This document shows, piece after piece, positions 53,165 through 64,000 of a DNA stretch of 64,000 nt (within the stretch, counting starts at the first letter, position 1; every line of letters starts with the position of its first letter). Under the pieces are notes generated by a model. That model worked only from the letters and a program-made list of their open reading frames with translations. It was not told the DNA's origin and made no database searches. A program made the position numbers and the translations under genes. This stretch comes from Alnus glutinosa. Lineage: Eukaryota > Streptophyta > Magnoliopsida > Fagales > Betulaceae. The stretch is from contig NC_084898.1 of assembly GCF_958979055.1 (NCBI RefSeq), positions 24,269,102 to 24,333,101 of the forward strand. The letters run 5' to 3'.

Positions 53165-55855
53165 TTGTTTGCAGGTATCGATGGACCAGAGACCCCTCCT
53201 TGTGCACATCGGGCACCACGACTACCCGTGCCCCCTGCGACCACGTCCACAGCTCAAGTGTCACTGTATACTGCGATGTGGCCACACCACCAAGATGTCG
53301 TTTATAGACCATTGCTGCCGGGTACAGCGGGGATAACCACGTCAGATCCCGGGCAGACCAGCTCAGCTAGATATTCTTGTTCTCCATATTCGGTGCCGCT
53401 GACGTTCTCGCAGATGGGGATCACCTCACCGGGTCATGTAACTCGATGGTGGGTGAGAGAGGGTCATGATGGGATGAGCCCGCATTGGGCTAATATGTTG
53501 TACTTTCCGTACCCCTATATCGGACCTACGCCATGTGGATCTGATAGTGAGACACAGGATGATAGGTTGCCACTGCCACAGCCACAGCCGAGAAAGAGGC
53601 AGATGCCGGCTATGAGAGTGAGACAGATTCCGACACCAGGAGAGAGCCAGGGCATAGCGCCTGGGGGGAGCTAGACTCCGATTTCGGGGGAGAGCCAGGT
53701 GCCGCTTGTTGGAGAGAGTCAGGGGCCAGATCTGGGGGAGAGCCAGATGCCCAATGAGGGAGACTTTGCGATGTTGGGTCCCGATTAGTTGGCCCCCGAT
53801 AGCCCCCAGGATATGCTTTCAAATGACGATTAGCAGCCTCCCCCGGAGGAAGGGGCTGGCGAGAAGCATGCAGGCGACCCAGTGCATATAGACTGACCAG
53901 ATTCGGTTGATGGGTAAGTACATATTTATACATCATTGAAACCCTTAATATTAGTTTAATATTAAGTTTGAAAATAACATAAATTAAATTATATCATTTA
54001 TTAATATAATTTAGTTTTTTATTATATTAAATTAAATGTTTTATATTCTTTGATTATGGTACAATCCAGACGGGAGCATCTATTATGTGGTGATTAGGGA
54101 CCCAGAGAGGAATTGGGTGCTCCCGAGAGGGAAAAATATTGTGTTGCAGTACAATGCTGCGACACAACCCGTAGGACAAGCCTGCAATCATTTTAGGTGT
54201 GCTACGTGCATGCTTGTGAGGAGCGGATTTTTCATGCATATGCGGGACAAATGGGTGAAGGTAGATAAGCAAATTAAGAAGGCTATGTGGGACGCACTGA
54301 TGGTATGTTTATGAAACTAATTTATTTATTTATTTAAAATAAAACTTAGGGTTATGTATTTGTTGAACTTATAAAATTAATGTTTAAATTGCATGTGCAG
54401 GAGGAGTTTTATCTCCCCGTATCTATAGATGAGCGCAAGGCACAACACAAAGTGTGGACTGATATTGGACGTAAGCACCATTCGTGGAAGTCGAAATTTA
54501 AAAAATCGCTAGATATTCGAGACGATGACACACCCAAGAGTATACGTGCGAGAGTGCCAAAAAAAGTTTTTGAGAAGTATGACAAGACATATGTGGAGGA
54601 CCTGCTCAGGGATTGGTGTACTGAGCAAAAAAGGGTATGTAGGTCTTTGAATGTATTAATATAATGTTGTGTATTTTTAGTAACTGTTCATTTAATTTTA
54701 TTAATACTTTAAGTGTGTCAATGCTTATATTTTTATGAAATGTTCAATGCGTAGGCGACCTGTGAACGGATGAAGTGGATGCGGAAGCAGAACGACCTCC
54801 CCCATTGTTTGGGATCCAAAAGTTATGTCAAATTTAATCACGATGAAGTATGAACAAATATATGTAGATGTTATAATATTTGTGTCTAATTTTTTTTTTA
54901 CATTAAATTAATATAAATGTATGTTATTTATTTCAATCGGATGGCGACAGGCATCTTCATCCGGCACACCCCCCACTCTAGCGAAGTCGTTCGTGAGGAC
55001 GCACACTAGGAAGGACGACACTTACCTCAACGAACGTACATGGGTCCTATGTGTATGCGACTGACCTATTTTATTAATACTTCTAAGTTATGCGTGTGAT
55101 AAAGTATATATTGATTTTTTTTTTTTGTATTTTATGTTGACGACGTACAGGAGAGGATGACACAAAATTTCTCCAATGATCTTGCCGCTACCCAGAGCGT
55201 GTCAGAAGACACGGTGCGTTGGGCACCGAACAACACGTACGAATAGGCGTTGGGGAGGCCTGAGTACGCAGGGAGGGTTCGACAGGTTGGGCCAAACGTT
55301 ACTCCTGTACGTGGGACATGTTTCTCATACCGGGCTCGCTCACAAGGGGGATCATCTCAGGGCACATCTCGGGACTAGTCTGGACATGAGAGGAGGATGG
55401 CGACAATGGAGACGTTGCTACAGGCTTAGACCCAGAGGAATGATGTCTTGGAGCAGAGCATTCGAAAACTCGAGGCCGTCCTCACCTCCATGGGAGTATC
55501 ACATGTGAGCCCAGGTGCTCAGCAGTCTCCACCTGCAAACGGAGGTAGTACGTCGTCTATTAATAGTGCTTCTGCAGGTATGATTAATATTGTGTAAATT
55601 GCTTATTTTTAATTGTTTTGATTACTTGTTTAAATTTGCCTATAATTACTATATTTTTTAATTGTTTTCATTATTTGTAGGTAATGCAACAACGATTGGT
55701 CCGTTGTCGCCTATTGAATGACAGTTGAGCCAACACTCCCCCGTCGGGACTCCATCGTCCGTTACACCATCTCTCACCCAGCAATCGCTCGTTGGCGAGC
55801 ACATGCCTGTTACGGGAGCTCGTGATCAACAGAGACGGTCCTCAGATTTGTAGAT
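53165..55855 (+). pseudogene. CACTA TNPA-like gene (Transposase_24 type), degraded
   Basis: Exons are inferred from good acceptors. 53175-53900 encodes a Pro-rich region with repeated GESQ units. From about 54071 to 54314 comes [17 protein letters not shown]...[12 protein letters not shown], resembling the N-terminal part of plant En/Spm TNPA-type proteins. 54401-54640 gives [19 protein letters not shown]...[12 protein letters not shown], then [17 protein letters not shown] (54763-54850), a Ser/Thr-rich SSSGTPP...KSFVRTH exon (54955-55055) and a coiled-coil-like TMETLLQA...VLEQSIRKLEAVL region (55400-55500). Stops interrupt (53672, 53788, 53832, and near 55243). TNPA binds subterminal repeats to bring the ends together. 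Confidence 0.72.
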
Positions 55856-55989
55856 ATTCTGTGTTCCTTTTGTTTTGTTAGTAACTGACACGTTTATTAG
55901 TATATAATCTTCAAATTATTGATTTGTGTATTTTTATTTTATGTTCATGGTATATTTTAAATGTTGTCCTAATATTTTTGTGATATTTT

Positions 55990-56467
55990 TGAGTGAAATT
56001 GATTTTGAGATACTTTGGGGAGGAAAAAAAAATAGAAAAAAAAACATTTAAAAATAATAATAATAATTTGCCACGTGGCAAATTGCCAGCAGCCGACTGT
56101 GGCCACGTGGATTATAATCCACGTGGCAGAAGTTGGCAACGTGGTCTGTAATCCGCACAGCCAGCAGTTGGCCACGTGGATCAATGTCCATGTGGGCTGT
56201 CGGCCACGTGTATTAAATACATGCGGTTGAAATGTCAGCCACGTGTGTATTACACGTGGCTGATGTGTCGCATCGTGTTTTATGGGAAACATGGCACAAT
56301 GGCAACGTGTATTTGGTGGACACGTGGCAAGTTGTGCATTTCGCACCAATCGGATCTACCACGCCGCGCACACGTGGCCATTTACATGTGTCTAACAGTT
56401 TGCCACGTGTATGGGCCCCATACACGTGGCAAGCTGAAAGTGGCTAAATGCAAATTTTTTTGTAGTG
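55990..56467. promoter_or_regulatory. CACTA 3' subterminal repeat region
   Basis: Eleven CACGTG cores, mostly as GCCACGTG or CACGTGGC in alternating orientation, lie between 56069 and 56432. Several pair as palindromes: 56400-56432 has 16-bp arms around one base, and 56234-56260 has 11-bp arms. Arrays like this are the TNPA binding sites of En/Spm elements. The core is also the plant G-box. Confidence 0.85.
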
Positions 56468-57177
56468 GTAATTTGATGCGGTCAGGTGGTGAGAGTGCCA
56501 GTTCATATGTGCATGTTGACAGAGGCTAGTAGTTCATGGGAGAAAAAAAGGTAATTACCCCTTTTACTTATTTTCTAGTTTTGCATGTAGATTCCTTTTT
56601 TCAAATGTCTCTTCATAATTGTAATGATTCATTTGTTTGTTCTTTTATTAGTTCTCTTTTATTATAGATGCAACATTTTGACAAATGACTTCTATTTGTA
56701 ACCTTCACCCATTATAATCTCTTTGCATAAATGAATAGTATGATGGCTCTATGCACTCCAATGTTGCATGCTTACCACTTCTTTTAAACCAATAAACCAC
56801 TTCTTTTAAACTAATGTTGTGAATATTGGATCATACATTTTCTTTAATTTTTTTTTTTTAATTTCTCTGGGCATGGATGATGATACCTCTTCACATATTC
56901 TTTTACCTAAGTTTTCTAATATAGTTTACCTTTAACCAAGAGTCACATATTAATTGTATAAAAAACTCTTTTAAAACCTTATGTTCCTAGTCAAATACAT
57001 TACTTGAACCGGTAGCTATTTTATTAGAATCTTTCGTATTTCCAAAAGCTACAACTTTTAAAAACTCTTTTTGAATAAAAAAGTTTTTTTTTTCGAGGTT
57101 CTAAAGCTATTTAATATCAAAAAATAGGCCTCTATATTGACATTCAATTAAGAGAATTTCTAAAGTGAGAGAAATAA

Positions 57178-57470
57178 GGTGTCTAGGAAAAGTATGACAA
57201 AACTTATGTTGGTAATGATGGAGTTGATTATCCTCGTGATACTCAAAGTGTATGCTAATGATCCGCCTACTCCATCTTCTGCTCCCACAACACTACCAAC
57301 CGGCCTTCATCTCTTCCAACTTGATAACGCAAAAAGGAGTTATATTGAGAAATGTTGTATTCAAGACACATTCAAGAAGTGTAAATTAGAAGAACCAGTT
57401 TGTATGGCTAAACATCTTCTTGAATGTCTTTTTTAGAGTCCAATGCATCCTAATGATTTTTCCATCGAAC
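57178..57470 (+). pseudogene. Cysteine-rich secreted protein, copy E (start lost, truncated)
   Basis: The family ATG is GTG here (57179-57181), so the normal start is lost; the next in-frame Met is inside the signal peptide (Met6 of the family). The rest is CC subfamily (IEKCC) and closely matches copy B until TAG at 57434-57436 in the CLF region (TTTTTTAG). At about 57470 the sequence jumps into the maturase 3' end. Both hairpin CxxxC motifs are gone. Confidence 0.9.
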
Positions 57471-57471
57471 T

Positions 57472-59045
57472 AAGAAATGGAAGAAAATAATGAAAGGATT
57501 CATGTGGCACAAATGTAAGGTTTATGTCTTATACGCTATGCTTGGAAAGTGTAATTCATCGATAACAGCGCTTTGTACTGGTTAGAGAAAACAAAGCAGT
57601 TGATGTTAGAAAATAATCGAAAGCAGAAAAACGAAAATGCTCCTAAGGCGCGTTACAACGTCGCTTTCCTTAAGAAATTATTTGCCCCCACCAGAAAGGT
57701 ATGCAAAAAGGTTACAGCAAATATTTCTCCAGGATACAATGGAGCCCAGAAACCTCTGTTTGTTTAATCTCGTTTTGCACTAACGAAAAAAATTAAACCC
57801 GAACACTCTCAGATTTTTCTATTATATCAAGAGACAGACAGAGACTCTTTTTAATTTTAAAATACAGAAGGTATCAGAAAAAGCATTGAAGATAAAAAAC
57901 TGTACAGCAGTTATTTCTGTATATTTCTGATAACTGGACAGCAGTTACTTCTGTATAATATTTAAATAACTGCTAATCTAACCGTCCATAACTGCTTCCA
58001 TAACAGTCATAAACTGCTGTTTCAACAGACACTTAAATCTGACCATCAGATCAAATAACTGTCTATGATTGATTAATAATAACCATTAGATCGTTATTAA
58101 TTAATCTCAACCATTAGATCAAATTTGATTTGACCTCACAGTTTATTTATTTGATTGTCCAGTAAATCCGACCATTGGATCTACCTAAGAAGCATCCTAT
58201 GGTTTAGATTAAACCACTAGATCAATTGATCATGACCATCCAAAATCGAAAGGTCATGATTAGATCGAAAGTGCCAAGTGCGCCATCAAAGCGCCACTAG
58301 CGCCCTACAGCCCACTGCCACGCGCGCGCGCGTGCGTGTGCGTCCGGTGCTTCGCACCGTACTATAGTATACACATAAGAGTATACACCTAAGCATTACT
58401 TTAAATGCTTAAAGTGTGTTGGGCCTTATAAATGCCAACTTCGGTTTCTCTTTTTCCCATGTGGGACTATCTTCATTTAATGCTTTTAAATACCTTCCTT
58501 TTAAATCATTCCCAAGACACAAAATAAATATTTATATACATATTAATTTTGAAAATACTTTAACAGTTGATTTCAAAAGCAAAAGAGAGAAAGAACACAA
58601 ACGTGAATTTCATGTCACAGACATATATGTAAGTTGTGTTTATGCTTTGTGGTCGAAAAGTGAAATTTTTCTGTGAGGATGTCTTGTATACTAGTTAAAG
58701 GAAGCAAAAATATGCTTGCTATTTTGCAATTTTCAAGTGAAACCTTAGCATTGACGAAGTAACAGAGAAGCTTGTATAACTTCAATTTTTTTTATTAATT
58801 TAGAAATCAGAAGATTTCATTGCATCAGCTGCAACTTCTAGTTGTTTGAGAAATTTGTTTCACATCTCTGCATGGGTCTTTCAGTTTCAATTGATGATTA
58901 TTATCCCATTTTACATTCCTATAGAAATGGAATAAATGTGTTACGAGATGAGAATCCTTGTGTAGATAAACTTTCGAGTATGAGAGATTAGTTTAGTCCT
59001 TCAAGTTTCTGCATTTTATCTGCTCCTGGTCTCTATAAATGGTTC
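57472..59045 (+). repeat. Second duplicated maturase 3' fragment, split by an LTR
   Basis: 57472-57603 and 58566-59045 match the last 16 or so maturase codons (KEMEENNE...VAQM) and the following 3' flank, as at 20200-20820 and 28920-29540. The two parts are separated by a solo LTR. At 59045 it switches directly into the upstream flank of copy F (TATAAATGCGACATTTTG). Confidence 0.88.
57604..58565. mobile_element. Solo LTR, 962 bp
   Basis: Perfect target duplication GTTGA (57599-57603 and 58566-58570) and ends TGTTAGAAAA...TTTAACA. Comparison with the two other copies of this maturase flank shows the insertion point to the base. A TATAAATG promoter-like box lies at 58428. No coding region. Probably a Copia-type LTR, but the lineage is not certain. 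Confidence 0.9.
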
Positions 59046-59594
59046 CTTTATAAATGCGACATTTTGAGAAATCACTTCAATTTGTAACATTCACCATTTA
59101 TAATCTATTTGCATAAATGAATAGTACGATGACTCTATGCACTCCAATATTGCATATTTACCACTTCTTTTAAGCCAATAATATTAATTTCAAAATACTA
59201 CTTAACTAGATGCTTTGATTAAATATGTTGTGAATATTGGATGATGCCTCTTCTTTTTGATTTTTTTTATTTATTTATTTCTATGAGCTTTGATGATAAT
59301 ACCTCTTCACATGTTCTTTTACGCAAGCTTTTTAATATAGTTGACTTTGACCAAGAATTTTACATTAATTGTGTAAAAAAAAATTGAAGAACCTTATGTT
59401 CCTAACCAAAGACATTACTTGAACCAATAGCTATTTTATTAGAATACTTTCGTATTTCCAAAAGCTACAACTTTTAAAAAACTCTTTTTGAATAAAAAAA
59501 ATTGGTTTTTCAAGGTTTTGAAGCTGTTTCATCTCAATAAATAGCTTTTACATTGATGTTCAATTAAGAGAATTTCTAAAGTGAGAGAAATAAG

Positions 59595-60011
59595 ATGTCT
59601 AGGAAAAGTATGACAAAACTTATGTTGGTAATGATGGAGTTGATTATCCTTGTGATACTCAAAGTACATGCTAATAATCCTACCACTCCCTCTTCTGCTC
59701 ACACAACACTACCAACCAACATTCATCTCTTCCAACTTGATAAAGCGGATACAAGTTATATTGATCATTGCATTGAAACCACATTCAAGAAGTGTAAATT
59801 AACAGAACCATTTTATACAGCTCAACATCTTATTCGATGCCTTTTTCGAAGTCCAACACATCCTAAACATTTTCCCATCAACCTTGGTGATATGATATTA
59901 GATTGCTTTAAGCATTGTTATATGAAATTGAGACTTCTTGGCTATCATCATGCACATTGTCTAGTACAGTGCTACGAAGAGGAAACGAAGAAGCATAATA
60001 TCAAGAATTAA
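59595..60011 (+). CDS. Small secreted cysteine-rich protein, copy F (138 aa)
   Basis: An intact member of the IDHC subfamily. Signal peptide 1-26; cysteines 59, 67, 82, 104, 108, 122, 126. Relative to copies B and D it lacks the doubled Cys and the Cys of the PxCT segment (Tyr here), so it has seven. The terminal CFKHC...CLVQC pair is kept. Basic residues and histidines are abundant around the hairpin (GYHHAHC). TATA-like AATAAATAG about 60 bp before the ATG. The donor GGTAAGT after the stop (60027) is kept, but the usual acceptor block (TTCTTTTACATTTTTAGGATAGC) is deleted near 60290, so intron removal may differ. Confidence 0.82.
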   Translation: MSRKSMTKLMLVMMELIILVILKVHANNPTTPSSAHTTLPTNIHLFQLDKADTSYIDHCIETTFKKCKLTEPFYTAQHLIRCLFRSPTHPKHFPINLGDMILDCFKHCYMKLRLLGYHHAHCLVQCYEEETKKHNIKN

Positions 60012-60122
60012 TAAGCTTCGAGTTTGGTAAGTGGTTTCCAACTACTTCTTATGGATATGCATGAAAATACACATATAGTTGTGAAGAAGATGTTATTCCA
60101 CAATATATGTATATATATATAT

Positions 60123-62640
<2,518 letters not shown>

Positions 62641-63424
62641 ATTATTAAGGCACTTAGACAATTTATGTGAAAATTGTTAATTTTATCCTACATAACTAAA
62701 CTTTTGATTAATGCTAACTTTTGTTTTTATATATTTTCTTTTTGTCTTTTACTTATTTTCTAGTATGCTTGTATAAGATTCCCTCCTTCAAATATCTCTT
62801 CATAATTGTAATAATTCATTTGTTTGTTTTTTAACTAGTACGTACTCTTTATTATAAATGCGACATTTTGAGAAGTCTCTTGAATTTGTGACTTTCACTA
62901 TTTAATTATAATTGCTTTGCATAAATAAATAGTATGATGACTCTATGCACTTCAGTATTGCATATTTACTACTTCTTTTAAGCCAATAATATTTCAAAAT
63001 ACTACTTAACTAGACGCTTTGACCAAATATGTTGTGAATATTGAATGATGCCCCTTCTTTTTTATTTTTTTATTTCTTTGAGCTTAGATGACGATACCTC
63101 TTCATATGTTCTTTTAGGTAAGTTCTTCATATGTTCCTTTAGTTAAGTTTTCTAATATAGTTGACTTTTACCAAGAATTTACATTAATTGTGAAAGAAAA
63201 AAAATATATATTGTAAATCCTTATGCTCATAGCCAAAAACATTACTTGAACCAATAGCTATTTTATTAGAATACTTTTGTATTTCCAAAAGCTACAACTT
63301 TTAAAAAACTCTTTTTGAGTTAAAAGTTGGTTTTTTCAAGGGTCTAAAGCAATTTAATCTCAATAAATAGCCTCTATATATATTGACGTTCAATTAAGAG
63401 AATTTCTAAAGTGAGAGAAATAAG
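62641..63424 (+). promoter_or_regulatory. Conserved upstream flank of copy G
   Basis: The same flank precedes every copy in the array. Constant words are TTTTGAGAAGTC, AATAGTATGATGACTCTATGCACT, TATAGTTGACTTTTACC (containing a W-box TTGAC), AAAAGCTACAACTTTT and CTCAATAAATAGCC, the last a TATA-like box about 65-70 bp before the ATG. TGACGTTCAATTAAGAG follows closely. Retention of a long flank in all units suggests the copies were duplicated with their promoter. Confidence 0.5.
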
Positions 63425-63841
63425 ATGTTTAGGAAAAGTATGACAAAACTTATGTTAGTAATGATGGAGTTGATTATCCTCGTGATATTCAAAGTGCATG
63501 CTAATGATCCTACCACTCCCTCTTCTGCTCCCACAACACTACCAACTAGCCTTCATCTCTTCCAACTTGATAATGCGGACAAGAGTTATATTGATCATTG
63601 CATTGGAAGCACACTCAAGAAGTGTAAATTAACAGAACCTTTGTTTGCAGCAAACCTTCTTTTTGAATGCCTTTTTCAGAGTCCAACACATCCTAAAGAT
63701 TTTCCCATTAGCCTTGGTGATGTGACGTTAGGTTGCTTTAGGCATTGTCATATGAAATTGAAACTTATTGGCGAGCATCATGCACATTGTCTAGTATACT
63801 GCTACAAAGAGAAAATGAAGCAGCATAATATCAAGAATTGA
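63425..63841 (+). CDS. Small secreted cysteine-rich protein, copy G (138 aa)
   Basis: An intact member of the IDHC subfamily and the last unit in the window. Signal peptide 1-26 (one Leu-to-Phe change in the core), Thr/Pro/Ser linker, Cys 59, 67, 82, 104, 108, 122, 126. The terminal pair is CFRHC...CLVYC. Differences from copy F cluster in the mature part (GSTL for ETTF, LFAANLLFECLF for FYTAQHLIRCLF), while the signal peptide and flanks are nearly constant. A GGTAAGT donor follows at 63857; the acceptor lies beyond the window. Family and function unknown. Confidence 0.85.
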   Translation: MFRKSMTKLMLVMMELIILVIFKVHANDPTTPSSAPTTLPTSLHLFQLDNADKSYIDHCIGSTLKKCKLTEPLFAANLLFECLFQSPTHPKDFPISLGDVTLGCFRHCHMKLKLIGEHHAHCLVYCYKEKMKQHNIKN

Positions 63842-64000
63842 TAAGCTTCGAGTTTGGTAAGTGGTTCCCAACTACTTCTCTTATTATGGATATGCATGGA
63901 AATACATGTACAATTGTGGAGAAGATGTTATTCCACAATATATATATATATAAGTGTTTCTCATGTATTGCAAATTAAAGAACTCTTTTAACAATTTTTC

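Overview
The window is nuclear DNA from a flowering plant, most likely a eudicot. The evidence is intron-containing plant genes, plant-type snRNA promoters, TTTAGGG-type telomere repeats and dense nested transposons. The species cannot be named from the sequence.

Bases 1-20,250 are the gene-rich part. They hold a U1 snRNA gene (1681-1842, +), a purine-permease gene (1983-3076, -; first exon not located), a U2 snRNA gene (6981-7175, +), a complete six-exon RABH1/Rab6-type GTPase gene (9812-16381, -) and an intronless nuclear-encoded group II intron maturase of the nMAT1/nMAT2 type (18052-20247, +). The spacers carry a MITE, an LTR-like stretch, a LINE scrap and a dispersed repeat.

Bases 21,500-64,000 are a repeat-rich region built around a tandem family of small secreted cysteine-rich proteins of 136-139 aa. 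I see seven copies, all on +. Four are intact (24976, 35658, 59595, 63425) and three are broken (23985, 31129, 57179). Each intact copy has a signal peptide and a C-terminal CxxxC...CxxxC hairpin, and its reading frame is followed, 15-28 nt after the stop, by a GTAAGT donor of an apparent 3'-UTR intron. I do not recognise the family. Duplicated fragments of the maturase 3' end (28559-29948; 57472-59045) and of a kinase-carrying terminal-inverted-repeat element are woven into the same array, so the array appears to have expanded together with its left neighbour.

Mobile DNA explains most of the rest. There is a Helitron with CTAG/TC ends and an A|T target (22751-23445) carrying a tRNA-type SINE. 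There is a candidate 2.5 kb LTR (25773-28269), a 325-bp TRIM element inside a 3'-UTR intron (36189-36513), and a 962-bp solo LTR with TSD GTTGA (57604-58565). A degraded CACTA (En/Spm) element of about 15.4 kb (41097-56467) has TNPD and TNPA remnants and is itself interrupted by a 3.0 kb Tekay-like solo LTR (TSD ACTTT) and a 3.5 kb LTR-type insertion (TSD CAGAG). Left of it lies an AT-rich block of degenerate telomere-like repeats (38490-41020), and a short CCCTAAA array lies inside it.
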